Of a DNA stretch of 64,000 nucleotides, positions 28,426-37,508 are shown in pieces. Source of the DNA: JAGRCP01 sp942490705. Its GTDB lineage: Bacteria > Chloroflexota > Anaerolineae > Caldilineales > Caldilineaceae. Both the position numbers and the translations under genes were made by a program. Position 1 is the stretch's first letter, and each line of letters opens with the position of its first letter. Under the pieces are notes generated by a model. It was given only the letters and a program-made list of their open reading frames with translations. It searched no databases and had not been told where the DNA came from. The stretch is taken from the NCBI GenBank assembly GCA_942490705.1, contig CALNXY010000005.1, forward strand, positions 434,001 through 498,000, given 5' to 3'.

Positions 28426-29193
28426 ATGATGGACCTTACGGAACGGATTGATGTTGCAGCGAAATGGTTGGCCGGCGCGCGGCGGGTCCTTTGCCTGACC
28501 GGCGCCGGCGTGAGCGCGGAATCGGGCATTGCCACCTTTCGGGACGCCCAGACGGGGCTCTGGTCCAGGTTCGACCCTCAACAGCTCGCCTCGCAGGATG
28601 GGTTTGCGGCTGATCCGGGTCTGGTCTGGCGCTGGTACATGGACCGGCTGTACTGGGTCGATGACTCGACGCCAAATTCGGGGCATGAAGCGCTGGCTGA
28701 GCTGGAGGCGCTCTTGCCTTCCTTTACGTTGGTAACCCAGAATGTCGACAACCTACACGAGCAGGCCGGCAGTACGCGCGTGCTGCATATTCATGGCAGC
28801 ATCGCTCATTTCCGCTGCAACCGCTGCGACGTTGTTCACACGCTAACCGCGGACGAACGAGAGGCGCCACTGCCGCCACGCTGCATTGCTTGCGGCGGAC
28901 CCGTGCGGCCGGATGTTGTCTGGTTCGGGGAGACGCTGCCGCAGGAAGTGCTCAGTGAAGCTTGGGCAATGGCCCAGCAGGCCGATGTTGCGCTTGTAGT
29001 CGGCACGAGCGGCGTGGTCTATCCTGCTGCCCAACTTCCCTACGTTGCGCGCGACGCCGGCGCATTCCTCATCGACATCAACCCCGAGCCCAGCGATATT
29101 TCACAGATCGCCGATATCTACCTCCAAGGACCCAGCGGCGAAATTGGTCCGCGCCTGGCGGAAGCCACCCGGCAGCGGATCGTCGGAGCGTAG
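28426..29193 (+). CDS. Sir2-family NAD-dependent protein deacylase
   Basis: About 255 residues using the ATG at 28,426 (a second ATG follows directly; an upstream TTG is less likely). Sirtuin signatures are in order: LTGAGVSAESGIATFRD for NAD, the catalytic histidine region TQNVDNLHEQAG and VLHIHGSI, the zinc site with CNRC and CIAC, and the ribose pocket VVGTSGVVYPAA. It has the A-R/Y pattern of class III (CobB-like) enzymes only in part: the segment WYMDRLYW contains a Tyr and Arg, so desuccinylase or deacetylase activity cannot be chosen. It follows apgM by 105 bases. Confidence 0.93.
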   Translation: MMDLTERIDVAAKWLAGARRVLCLTGAGVSAESGIATFRDAQTGLWSRFDPQQLASQDGFAADPGLVWRWYMDRLYWVDDSTPNSGHEALAELEALLPSFTLVTQNVDNLHEQAGSTRVLHIHGSIAHFRCNRCDVVHTLTADEREAPLPPRCIACGGPVRPDVVWFGETLPQEVLSEAWAMAQQADVALVVGTSGVVYPAAQLPYVARDAGAFLIDINPEPSDISQIADIYLQGPSGEIGPRLAEATRQRIVGA

Positions 29194-29402
29194 CGGCCGC
29201 GGTGCTGATCTCTTTTTCCTCACCTGCTGTGAGCCAGTTGTGTGCTGGTCTTTGTCACCCGCATGGAAGCGAAGCTGAAGACGCTACCGGCGCGTGACTT
29301 CTGCTAAAGCGTTCGTCCCGTGCACACATGGGCGTGTGCACTGAGCGGTTACGGGCATCGAAATTAGTGATCCGGTACTGGCGTCAGTTCCGGCAAAAAT
29401 CG
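29194..29402. other. Intergenic region between sir2 and the ribose operon
   Basis: Convergent gap of about 310 bases in total, including the hairpin at 29,403. No gene is visible. TTTTTG directly after the hairpin (read on the minus strand) supports a terminator there. Confidence 0.5.
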
Positions 29403-29450
29403 GGCCCGTGACCCGTATGCCGATTTCTGTCAGCATACGGGCCACGGGCC
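29403..29450 (-). terminator. Terminator at the end of the ribose-type operon
   Basis: Eighteen-base arms GGCCCGTGACCCGTATGC / GCATACGGGCCACGGGCC with one mismatch and a 12-base loop. On the minus strand the stem is followed by GATTTTTG. It lies 57 bases after the binding-protein stop. Confidence 0.85.
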
Positions 29451-29507
29451 AGCCCAAAGGAGAATACCCTATCGGTTGTGCGGGTCTGCCCCGCCTACGT
29501 GACGCTT

Positions 29508-31544
29508 CTATTTGGGGGCGAAGCGCTCATAGTTGCCGGCATTCTCCGGCGTTAGCAGCACCATGTCGATCGACTGCTTCTCAGGCAGATCGGTCGAGCC
29601 GTTCTGGATGTAGGCGTCGGCCTGGATCACGGCCTGGGTCGCCATCTCCGCCACCGGCTGCAATGCCGTTGCGTCCAACTCGCCGGCCACGATTGACTGA
29701 ATCGCATCGTCGCTGCCGTCGAAGCCGACCACGAAGACATCGTCACGACCAGCGGCCAGCAGCGCAGCCTGCGCACCCAGCGCCATGGTGTCGTTGCCCG
29801 CAATCACGCCCTGGATGTCCGGGTTCGCTTGAAGGATCGTCTCCATCACGTCGAAGCCCTCGGTCTGACTCCAGTTGGCCGTCTGCTGCGCCACCATCTC
29901 CAGGTCGGGGAACTCGTCGATGACATCGTGGAAGCCCTGCGAGCGTACGGCAGCATTGGTGTCGGACTCCTTGCCCGTCAGCTCCACATACTGGCCCTCT
30001 TCGCCCATCAGCTCGACGAAGTACTCGCCGGCTAGCGTTGCGCCCTGATAGTTGTTGGAGACAATCTGGGCAACCGCCACGCCGTCTTGGGTGATCTCAC
30101 GATCGACCAGGAAGCTGGGAATGCCGGCATCGGCGGCCTTCTGCACCGCGGCGATGGAGGCGTCGGCCCCGGCGTTGTCCAGAATGATTGCGGCCGCGCC
30201 CTGAGCGATGGCCGTATCAAAGAGCTCGTCCTGCTTGTTGGCGTCGTCGTCATGGACCAGCGACAGCGTCTCGTAGCCCAGCTCTTCAGCCTTGGCCACG
30301 GCGATGTCGGCCATGGCGCCAAAGAAGGGATTGTCGTGCGACGGCGTGATCACCACGATCAAGCCAGTGCCGCCGGCCGCATCGGCTTCTTCCTCGGCCG
30401 GCTCTTCTGTTGCTTCTTCGGCCGGTTCTTCGGTTGCTTCTTCAGCCGGCTCATCAGCGGCCGGAGCAGCAGCAGCCTTGGGGGCGAAGCGCTCATAGTT
30501 GCCGGCATTCTCCGGCGTTAGCAGCACCATGTCGATCGACTGCTTCTCGGGCAGATCGGTCGAGCCGTTCTGGATGTAGGCGTCGGCCTGGATCACGGCC
30601 TGGGTCGCCATCTCCGCCACCGGCTGCAATGCCGTTGCGTCCAACTCGCCGGCCACGATTGACTGAATCGCATCGTCGCTGCCGTCGAAGCCGACCACGA
30701 AGACATCGTCACGACCGGCGGCCAGCAGCGCAGCCTGCGCACCCAGCGCCATGGTGTCGTTGCCCGCAATCACGCCCTGGATGTCCGGGTTCGCTTGAAG
30801 GATCGTCTCCATCACGTCGAAGCCCTCGGTCTGGCTCCAGTTGGCCGTCTGCTGCGCCACCATCTCCAGGTCGGGGAACTCGTCGATGACATCGTGGAAG
30901 CCCTGCGAACGCACGGCTGCGTTGGTGTCGGACTCCTTGCCCGTCAGCTCCACATACTGGCCCTCTTCGCCCATCAGCTCGACGAAGTACTCGCCTGCCA
31001 GCGTCGCGCCCTGATAGTTGTTGGAGACAATCTGGGCAACCGCCACGCCTTCTTGGGTGATCTCACGATCGACCAGGAAGCTGGGAATGCCGGCATCGGC
31101 GGCCTTCTGCACCGCGGCGATGGAGGCGTCGGCCCCGGCGTTGTCCAGAATGATCGCGGCCGCGCCCTGAGCGATGGCCGTGTCAAAGAGCTCGTCCTGC
31201 TTGTTGGCGTCGTCGTCATGGACCAGCGACAGCGTCTCGTAGCCCAGCTCTTCAGCCTTGGCCACGGCGATGTCGGCCATGGCGCCAAAGAAGGGATTGT
31301 CGTGCGACGGCGTGATCACCACGATCAGGTTCGAGCTCTCAGCCGGGGCGGCGGCTTCTTCCTCGGCCGGCTCTTCCGTTGCTTCTTCAGCCGGCTCTTC
31401 CGCGACCTCTTCGGCCGGCGCGGCTTCTTCGGCCGCGGGTTCTTCAGTCGGTGCGGCATCGCCACCACCACGGCCGCACGCCCCCAACAGCAGCGTGAAG
31501 ACCAACAGCAAACTCAGCATTGCATACAGTTTTCGATTTTGCAT
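29508..31544 (-). CDS. Ribose-type ABC transporter substrate-binding lipoprotein with two tandem, nearly identical binding domains
   Basis: About 678 residues from the ATG at 31,544 (GGAGGA 10 bases upstream). The lipoprotein signal ends LLLG then AC, followed by a Glu/Ala/Pro-rich linker. Two type 1 periplasmic-binding folds follow, each about 285 residues, beginning LIVVITPSHDNPFFGAMAD and ending TPENAGNYERFAPK. I find a single difference between them at protein level: REITQEG in the first and REITQDG in the second. An EEATEEPA-rich linker joins them. RbsB-type proteins normally have one domain of about 300 residues. The protein should deliver ribose or a related sugar to the RbsAC transporter encoded directly upstream. 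It is the last gene of the operon and is followed by a terminator. Confidence 0.92.
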   Translation of the reverse strand: MQNRKLYAMLSLLLVFTLLLGACGRGGGDAAPTEEPAAEEAAPAEEVAEEPAEEATEEPAEEEAAAPAESSNLIVVITPSHDNPFFGAMADIAVAKAEELGYETLSLVHDDDANKQDELFDTAIAQGAAAIILDNAGADASIAAVQKAADAGIPSFLVDREITQEGVAVAQIVSNNYQGATLAGEYFVELMGEEGQYVELTGKESDTNAAVRSQGFHDVIDEFPDLEMVAQQTANWSQTEGFDVMETILQANPDIQGVIAGNDTMALGAQAALLAAGRDDVFVVGFDGSDDAIQSIVAGELDATALQPVAEMATQAVIQADAYIQNGSTDLPEKQSIDMVLLTPENAGNYERFAPKAAAAPAADEPAEEATEEPAEEATEEPAEEEADAAGGTGLIVVITPSHDNPFFGAMADIAVAKAEELGYETLSLVHDDDANKQDELFDTAIAQGAAAIILDNAGADASIAAVQKAADAGIPSFLVDREITQDGVAVAQIVSNNYQGATLAGEYFVELMGEEGQYVELTGKESDTNAAVRSQGFHDVIDEFPDLEMVAQQTANWSQTEGFDVMETILQANPDIQGVIAGNDTMALGAQAALLAAGRDDVFVVGFDGSDDAIQSIVAGELDATALQPVAEMATQAVIQADAYIQNGSTDLPEKQSIDMVLLTPENAGNYERFAPK
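29511..30363 (-). repeat. Tandem duplication unit B (C-terminal binding domain)
   Basis: This 853-bp unit repeats the sequence at 30,477-31,329 with a period of 966 bp. Only scattered, mostly silent base changes are seen (for example CGTACGGCAGCATT versus CGCACGGCTGCGTT). Confidence 0.93.
30477..31329 (-). repeat. Tandem duplication unit A (N-terminal binding domain)
   Basis: Partner of 29,511-30,363. The 113-bp linker between units encodes A/E/P-rich sequence that is not part of the repeat, so the duplication is not a simple assembly stutter. Confidence 0.93.
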
Positions 31545-31727
31545 GGGTTGAAAATCCTCCGTCCTCTGATAGTTTGTCAAAGTAAGTCAAGACAACGTCG
31601 TCAATCCTTGCTTGTTTGAACCCTGATTCCGATACGCAGCTCCTCTCCTACGCGTGTTGCTGTGCCGATTTTCGAAGTAAGCTTCATGGATGGAACAACC
31701 ATCAAATGCCTCAAAACGCATGTTTGG

Positions 31728-32801
31728 CTATGCCAGCTGTTGCTGCTGCTTGAGGGCGGCGCGCTCTTGCATACGCGCTTGCATTTGGTCGATGATGACG
31801 GCCAAAACGATCACAGCGCCCTTGATTACCTGCTGCCAGAAGGAGGAGACGCCGAGACCAATCAGGCCATCCGTGAGCACGCCGATAACGAAAGCGCCGA
31901 TAATCGTGCCACCGATGGAACCGCGACCGCCGGAGAGCGATGTACCGCCAAGGACCACAGCGGCGATGGCGTTGAGTTCAAAGAAGGTGCCGGTGGCGGG
32001 GTGGGCGGCCACCAACTGCGAAGAGATGATCAAGCCGACGGTGGCGGCGCAGAAGCCAGAGATCATGTAGACCGTCGTCTTCACCCGGTTGACGCGCACA
32101 CCGGAGAGCTCTGCCGCCCGCTCGTTGCCGCCGATCGCATAGACCTGGCGGCCAAAAGGCGTACGATTGGTCACAAAGGCGGCGACCAATGCGTAGACGA
32201 TCATGATCCAGATCGAATAGTTCACCCCCAAGAATTCGCCGGAGCCGAGCAGCGGGTAGCCAGTGTTGCCCAACTCGGCCCGACCCACCAGATTCGCAAA
32301 GGTATTGCCGTTGGAACGCAACAGGGCCAACCCCCGGGCCACATACAGCATGCCCAATGTAGCGATGAAGGGCGCCACATTGAAACGCGTAATCACAAAG
32401 CCGTTGATCGCCCCCATGAGGATGCCGGCGCCCAACGTCATCAGCAAGATCGACCAGACGTGGGGATACGCTACCACGCCAAAGATCTCCATGACGATGC
32501 CTTCGTTGATCAGGCCGCCGGCGATCATGGCGCAGAGGCCGACCACCGAACCAACAGAGAGGTCAATACCGCCCGTCAGAATGACGAAGGTCATGCCGAT
32601 GCCGAGAATTGCATTGATCGCCACATGCTTGGACATAATGACGATGTTGGCCGGCGTCAAGAAGGTGGGAGAGAGGATCGAAAAAATGATGACCAGTACG
32701 ATGAGGGCGATAAAGGCCCTGGCGCTCAACAAGAGCTGCTGGATATCTACCCCGCTCCGTCCGGATTTTGACGACACCGTTGCTTCAGCTTGACTCATCA
32801 C
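31728..32801 (-). CDS. rbsC: Ribose-type ABC transporter permease (RbsC family)
   Basis: 357 residues with eight to ten membrane helices. Family landmarks are NAILGIGMTFVILTGGIDLSVG near 65, GALIGAINGF-like loop (GILMGAINGFVITRFNVAPF) near 130, and VVLGGTSLSGGRGSIGGTII near 285. It forms the channel for the sugar taken from the binding protein. Its start overlaps the rbsA stop by 17 bases, indicating translational coupling. The 183 bases between it and the binding-protein gene hold no gene. Confidence 0.94.
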   Translation of the reverse strand: MMSQAEATVSSKSGRSGVDIQQLLLSARAFIALIVLVIIFSILSPTFLTPANIVIMSKHVAINAILGIGMTFVILTGGIDLSVGSVVGLCAMIAGGLINEGIVMEIFGVVAYPHVWSILLMTLGAGILMGAINGFVITRFNVAPFIATLGMLYVARGLALLRSNGNTFANLVGRAELGNTGYPLLGSGEFLGVNYSIWIMIVYALVAAFVTNRTPFGRQVYAIGGNERAAELSGVRVNRVKTTVYMISGFCAATVGLIISSQLVAAHPATGTFFELNAIAAVVLGGTSLSGGRGSIGGTIIGAFVIGVLTDGLIGLGVSSFWQQVIKGAVIVLAVIIDQMQARMQERAALKQQQQLA

Positions 32802-34401
32802 TCACTCCTTCGGTCTGATCATCCGACTCTGAACTATGTTGACCTCTGGGTCCATGGCCTATGGCGGACGCGGCCACCAACCTTTCTTCTGTCGCTTCAC
32901 TGCGCGAAAACTCGCCCGTCACCTCGCCTTTGGACATGACCAACACCCGGTCCGACATGGCAAGCACTTCCTTCAGTTCCGATGAGGCAAAGACAATGCC
33001 ATAGCCCTCGCCTGCCAGGCGATCCATGATTTCGAAGATCTCGGATTTTGCGCCGACATCAATGCCACGGGTGGGCTCATCCAACAGCAAGACTTTGGGC
33101 GTCGTGAGGAGACTCTTGGCCACCACCACTTTTTGCTGGTTGCCGCCGCTCAGGGCTGATACGAGCTGTTTGGGGCTGGCCGTCTTGACCGACATTTCGT
33201 TGATCATGCGGCCGACGCTGCTGTCTTCTTTTTTGCGGGAGAGATAGAAGCCGTTGAGGTATTTTTGCAGGCTCGCCAACAGCATATTGTTGGCGACGGA
33301 CATACTCTGAATCAACCCTTCGCGCTGCCGGTCTTCCGGCACGAGCGACATGCCCAGTTGAATGCGTTTGCGCACGTCAGCGGATTTCACCTCGGCGCCG
33401 TCAAGCCAGACGCGGCCGGAAGCCTCTGGATGGAGGCCGACCAGCGATTCGAAGAGTTCGGAACGTCCCGCCCCCATAAGCCCATAGATCCCGATAATCT
33501 CACCTCGCCGCAGTGAAAACGAGACGTGGTCGACGGCAAAACCGCCGCCAACACGGGGCAAAGCCATCTCTTCAACACGCAGCAATTCATCGCCCAGTTC
33601 ACGCTCCTGGTAATGAAAAAGTGTTGCGGGATTGCGGCCCACCATCTCTTCGATAATCCAGGTGATGTCGATCTCGCTGATGGGACGTTCCGCCATGAGT
33701 TTGCCATCGCGGAGCACTGTGATGTAGTCCCCGATCTGCATCAATTCGTCCAACTTATGAGAAATGTAAATGATCGAGACGCCGTTTTGCTTGAGTTCGT
33801 GAATCACGCTGAAGAGAATCTCGACTTCGCTACTACTGAGCGCCGAAGTCGGCTCATCCATGATCAGAATGCGCACGTCTTGGGCCAGGGCCTTGGCAAT
33901 CTCGACGATCTGCTGCTGGCCGATGCGCAGATTACTGATCAGATCGGCCGGCGAGATATCCTGCTCCAGTCGATCCAAGAGTGACTGGGCGATCTCGCGC
34001 TGGCGCTTTCGATCGATGGCGATGCCGCCTTTGACAAGGTTGTGGCCCATAAAGATGTTTTCGGCCACATCAAGATTTGGGAAGAGATTCATCTCCTGAT
34101 AGATGATGCCGATACCATGGTCTGCGGCATCGTGGGCGGAATGAACCTCGATGGGCTTGCTGTCAAGCATGAGTGAGCCCGATGTAGGCTGCTCAACGCC
34201 GGCGAGCACCTTCATCAAAGTCGACTTGCCCGCGCCGTTCTCGCCGACCAGCACGTTCACCTTGCCCGCATAGACGTTGAAGTCAACGGAGTCCAGTGCC
34301 GTGGTGCCGGGATAGACCTTGGTGATCTGCTCAGCGTGGAGAATGATTTTATCAGTCGATGTGGCAGTTGTGGACGCTGCGGTTGATGCACTTGCACTCA
34401 T
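32785..34401 (-). CDS. rbsA: Ribose-type ABC transporter ATPase with two nucleotide-binding domains (RbsA family)
   Basis: 538 residues. The N-terminal NBD has Walker A GENGAGKSTLMKVLAG (near 55), signature LRIGQQQIVEIAKAL and Walker B ILIMDEPTSAL. The C-terminal NBD has the usual degenerate Walker A (GLMGAGRSEL), signature LSGGNQQKVVVAKSL and LLLDEPTRGIDVGAK. Two-NBD ATPases of this type serve RbsBC-like carbohydrate systems. It lies between the DUF2291 gene (51 bases upstream) and rbsC, which it overlaps. Confidence 0.95.
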   Translation of the reverse strand: MSASASTAASTTATSTDKIILHAEQITKVYPGTTALDSVDFNVYAGKVNVLVGENGAGKSTLMKVLAGVEQPTSGSLMLDSKPIEVHSAHDAADHGIGIIYQEMNLFPNLDVAENIFMGHNLVKGGIAIDRKRQREIAQSLLDRLEQDISPADLISNLRIGQQQIVEIAKALAQDVRILIMDEPTSALSSSEVEILFSVIHELKQNGVSIIYISHKLDELMQIGDYITVLRDGKLMAERPISEIDITWIIEEMVGRNPATLFHYQERELGDELLRVEEMALPRVGGGFAVDHVSFSLRRGEIIGIYGLMGAGRSELFESLVGLHPEASGRVWLDGAEVKSADVRKRIQLGMSLVPEDRQREGLIQSMSVANNMLLASLQKYLNGFYLSRKKEDSSVGRMINEMSVKTASPKQLVSALSGGNQQKVVVAKSLLTTPKVLLLDEPTRGIDVGAKSEIFEIMDRLAGEGYGIVFASSELKEVLAMSDRVLVMSKGEVTGEFSRSEATEERLVAASAIGHGPRGQHSSESDDQTEGVSDESS

Positions 34402-34452
34402 ATTGCAAAATCCTGGGCCATGTTGAAAAGGCGAATCATGCCGTCAGGCGAC

Positions 34453-35184
34453 TTACTCGCTGAGATCAAAGGTCACGGGGGAGACGGTAATTTCACTTAG
34501 ATCGATGTTGGTTTGATTTGTGGTACTGATGGAAAACGCGCCGTCAAAGGAGACTGTCTTGCCCTGAAGGTTTTCCAAGTCGAGATCCCCAAGAACGTCA
34601 GCCGCAATCCGCTTGTTCATTTCCCGGGATACCTGACCAAATTCCGTCTGGTCCTTGAAATCGCCAAAGGGCACCAGCCCGGTTGCATCACGCACGGCGT
34701 TGCCGCGAATCAGCGGCCCGACCTGCACGATGACCGTTGCCGGCCCATCGTAGCCTGCCAGGTCGACGACGGCGGTGCCATTGCGCGACTCTGTCAGCAC
34801 CTCGGCAATTGTGCCCTCACCCTTGACCATGAATTGATAGGCCCCGCCGACAAAACTGCCATAGTCCTCACCGCCGCTCTCCAGATTCGCCTCGATTGCG
34901 GGCAGCACGGTCGCCAGGTCCTGGGCATTCGCGACGATTGCAGGTTGCACGACGCTCTCCCAAACGCCTTCGACGTAGACCTCAGGATCGAAGGCTTCGC
35001 TTTCTAGCTGCGCCTCAATCTCCTCCAACGGCACGATCGTGCAGGCGGAAAAGAGCAAGAGCAATGGAGTCATACAGAGCAAGGAAAGAAGGCGTTGCCA
35101 GTCAGGGAGCAATCTCGCCCTTCGACGAAACGAAAACCAGGACACCGTGCGCTGTGCAATGCTCTTTTGCATGCCACGTCTCAT
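34453..35184 (-). CDS. DUF2291-family lipoprotein of the ribose operon
   Basis: About 243 residues from a candidate ATG at 35,184; starts at 35,172 and 35,256 cannot be excluded. A hydrophobic segment (LSLLCMTPLLLLFSA followed by C) gives a lipoprotein signal. The rest matches the pattern of DUF2291: DPEVYVEGVWESVVQPAI, ATVIVQVGPLIRGNAVRDAT, and FGDFKDQTEFGQVSREMN. Members of DUF2291 recur next to RbsABC-type transporters, but their biochemical role is not established. It is placed between rbsK and rbsA on the same strand. Confidence 0.85.
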   Translation of the reverse strand: MRRGMQKSIAQRTVSWFSFRRRARLLPDWQRLLSLLCMTPLLLLFSACTIVPLEEIEAQLESEAFDPEVYVEGVWESVVQPAIVANAQDLATVLPAIEANLESGGEDYGSFVGGAYQFMVKGEGTIAEVLTESRNGTAVVDLAGYDGPATVIVQVGPLIRGNAVRDATGLVPFGDFKDQTEFGQVSREMNKRIAADVLGDLDLENLQGKTVSFDGAFSISTTNQTNIDLSEITVSPVTFDLSE

Positions 35185-35380
35185 TTCATGGAATAATTGG
35201 TAAAACAGCAATTTGGGATAATTAGGCAATATTGAATAAATATTCGAAGACATCATACACTATCCGAATTTGATTGTCAATCCGCCTTGAAAAGCCCGTT
35301 CGGCCCTACCAGCTTTCAGCAGACTAGACCAGACAAGATGGTGGACTTATCCTGGGCAGGCCGATGGTCCGGCCGGCGGA

Positions 35381-36313
35381 TTATGAAGCGGCAGTGGATC
35401 CAGATGCCACGAACGCTTCGACTTCGGCCAGATTAGGCAAGGAGGGCTGGGCGCCGGCCTTCGTTGCGGCAAGCCCTGCCGCGGCATTGGCAAAGCGAGC
35501 GGCCGCCGCGAGATCTTCGCCCTTTGCCAGCGCCACGGCCAGCGCGCCATTAAACGAATCGCCCGCTGCCGTCGTGTCGACTGCCGCGATCTGAAATGCC
35601 GGTGCTTCAATCTGACGCCCGCCATCCAGCAGCAGCGCGCCCTGTTCGCCCAGCGTCACGATCAGGACATTCAGCCCAAGACGCTCAGAGTAGGCCGCAG
35701 CCGTCTCCGCAATGTCCGCATCCGGCGCGGCCTGGGCCAACATGGCAAGTTCGGTTTCGTTGGGGGTCAGAATGTCGGCCATGGCCAGCAATTCCGCCGG
35801 CAACTCCGCCGCAGGCGCCGGATTGAGAATGACGCGCACGCCATGCTTTTGCGCCAGCTTGGCCGCAGCTTCGACCGTCGGCAAGGGCACTTCCAGCTGC
35901 AAGAGCAGACAGTCGGCCTGGGCAATTTGCGCCTCAGCGGCCGCTACGTCGTCGGGCGTGAGGCGCGCGTTGGCGCCTGACGCCACGGCAATACAGTTCT
36001 CGCCCTTGGCGTCCACAGTGATCGAAGCAATGCCGGAAGGCGTCTCGTCATCCCACACGAGGAAGTCCAGATTCAATCCTTCTGCCTGGTAGGCCTCGTA
36101 CGCGCGCTGCCCAAAATCATCCCGTCCCAGACGGGCCACGAAGGTAACGTCGGCGCCCAATCGCTGTGCGGCCACAGCCTGATTGGCCCCTTTACCGCCC
36201 TGGACGGTGGCGAAGGTCCCACCGAGCACCGTCTCGCCCGGCTTGGGCAGATGCCCTACCTGGACCACCATATCCGTGTTCGCACTGCCGACGACGACAA
36301 TCCTTGGATTCAT
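35381..36313 (-). CDS. rbsK: Ribokinase (PfkB family)
   Basis: 310 residues. The sugar-binding N-terminus reads IVVVGSANTDMVVQVG, and GGKGANQAVAAQRLGA follows near 41. The catalytic base and anion hole lie in VDTTAAGDSFNGALAVAL near 245. The enzyme phosphorylates ribose at O5 using ATP in the cytoplasm, matching the uptake system next to it. It sits 47 bases after rbsR. A related pentose or nucleoside cannot be excluded as substrate. Confidence 0.94.
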   Translation of the reverse strand: MNPRIVVVGSANTDMVVQVGHLPKPGETVLGGTFATVQGGKGANQAVAAQRLGADVTFVARLGRDDFGQRAYEAYQAEGLNLDFLVWDDETPSGIASITVDAKGENCIAVASGANARLTPDDVAAAEAQIAQADCLLLQLEVPLPTVEAAAKLAQKHGVRVILNPAPAAELPAELLAMADILTPNETELAMLAQAAPDADIAETAAAYSERLGLNVLIVTLGEQGALLLDGGRQIEAPAFQIAAVDTTAAGDSFNGALAVALAKGEDLAAAARFANAAAGLAATKAGAQPSLPNLAEVEAFVASGSTAAS

Positions 36314-36360
36314 GTTTGAGTCCTTACAAAGTGATGCGTTTAGTCACGCCAATGCGGCGA

Positions 36361-37356
36361 TCACTGAAGGCTGCTGCCGCGCACAATCAGCTCTGTGGGC
36401 AGCACAATCCGCTTGATAGGCTCTTCCTTATTGCGCATACGCGTAACGAGCGTCCGCACCGCTTGACGCCCCATCTCTTCCTTGGGTTGAGCGACTGTGG
36501 TCAGGGAGGGCACGGTGTAAGAGGCCAGTTCGATGTCGTCAAAGCCGACAATGGCCAGATCGTGGGGCACGCGTACGCCTGCTTCGCTCGCAGCGCGAAT
36601 TGCCCCCACCGCCATGACGTCGTTGCAGGCAAAGATCGCCGAAGGCGGGTGCGCCAAGCCCAGCAGCCGGCGCGTCGCATCCTGACCCGATTGATAGTGA
36701 AAGTCGCCCCGGTCACAGAGCGCAGGCTCCAGCTCTAGCCCGAGCTCATCCAGCGCCTGACGATAACCGATCTCGCGATCGGCGCTGGGCGTCACGTTCG
36801 ACGGGCCAGCGATGAGGCCGATGCGGCGATGGCCCTGCTCCAACAGGTGATGCGTGGCGAGATAACCGCCCGCCAGATTATCGGCCAGGACAGCATCCAC
36901 TTCGATTTCAGCCAGAACCCGATCCACTACGACGACGGGCACACTCTGACGCAGCAGGCCCTGCAGGGAGCGGCTTTGATCGCCCACGGCGAAAAAGATC
37001 ATACCGTCGACCTGGCGCTTGCTGAGCAGATCAGCATAGAAGGCTTCCTTCTCCGGGTTGCTCTCGGAGTTACAGAGCACCACGCTATAACCCAGTCCGA
37101 AGGCGGTCGCTTCAATCGTGTGGCCGACTTCGGCGAAGTAAGGGTTGGAGCTATCGGGCAGGATTAAACCGATGGTGTGCGTTTCGCCGCGCCGCAATGA
37201 ACGAGCCAGCGTGTTAGGCCGATAGCCCAACTCGTCCATAGCCGCCTGCACGCGCTGGCGGATCTCGTCCGAGACGAAACGCGTGTTGTTGACGATATGC
37301 GAAACGGTGGTCGGCGAAACACCGGCCTTGTCGGCGACCTCACGAATGGTCGGCAC
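36361..37356 (-). CDS. rbsR: LacI-family repressor of the ribose-type operon
   Basis: About 331 residues using the GTG at 37,356, where GGAGAC lies 8 bases upstream; the more distal ATG at 37,431 would overlap the operators. The helix-turn-helix is TIREVADKAGVSPTTVSHIV with the hinge helix YRPNTLARSLR, followed by a sugar-binding domain (GLILPDSSNPYFAEVG, IFACNDVMAVGAIRAA). It is the first gene of the minus-strand operon, so it should repress itself and the genes that follow until its sugar binds. Confidence 0.93.
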   Translation of the reverse strand: MPTIREVADKAGVSPTTVSHIVNNTRFVSDEIRQRVQAAMDELGYRPNTLARSLRRGETHTIGLILPDSSNPYFAEVGHTIEATAFGLGYSVVLCNSESNPEKEAFYADLLSKRQVDGMIFFAVGDQSRSLQGLLRQSVPVVVVDRVLAEIEVDAVLADNLAGGYLATHHLLEQGHRRIGLIAGPSNVTPSADREIGYRQALDELGLELEPALCDRGDFHYQSGQDATRRLLGLAHPPSAIFACNDVMAVGAIRAASEAGVRVPHDLAIVGFDDIELASYTVPSLTTVAQPKEEMGRQAVRTLVTRMRNKEEPIKRIVLPTELIVRGSSLQ

Positions 37357-37415
37357 CGGACAGTCTCCATCGGTACGATTTGAGAATGGTTGAGAAGGAG
37401 TCAAGAGTCGATCTA

Positions 37416-37427
37416 GCAAACGTTTGC
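37416..37427. promoter_or_regulatory. LacI-type operator 1
   Basis: GCAAACGTTTGC, a perfect 12-bp palindrome with the central CG typical of LacI/RbsR/CcpA-like operators. It is located 60 bases before rbsR and 82 bases before the divergent LacI gene. Confidence 0.85.
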
Positions 37428-37439
37428 GCAATCGATTGC
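37428..37439. promoter_or_regulatory. LacI-type operator 2
   Basis: GCAATCGATTGC, a second perfect 12-bp palindrome directly abutting operator 1 and differing from it at only two symmetric positions. The pair may separate the targets of the two divergent LacI proteins. Confidence 0.8.
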
Positions 37440-37508
37440 TTACAGTCTAGCAAGACTGCCGTAGGATGTCAAGGGGTATCGCGAATATTTCACTGGGATG
37501 AAGCGCGG

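Noticed and set aside
30087..31619. Long plus-strand frames across the duplicated binding protein
   Set aside because: Composition-driven antisense frames; the minus strand has a clear lipoprotein signal and binding fold.
31662..32771. 369-residue plus-strand frame opposite rbsC
   Set aside because: His/Asp/Arg-rich antisense artefact; rbsC on the other strand has all family motifs.
37443..37458. CAGTC...GACTG inverted repeat downstream of the operators
   Set aside because: Only five-base arms; expected by chance.
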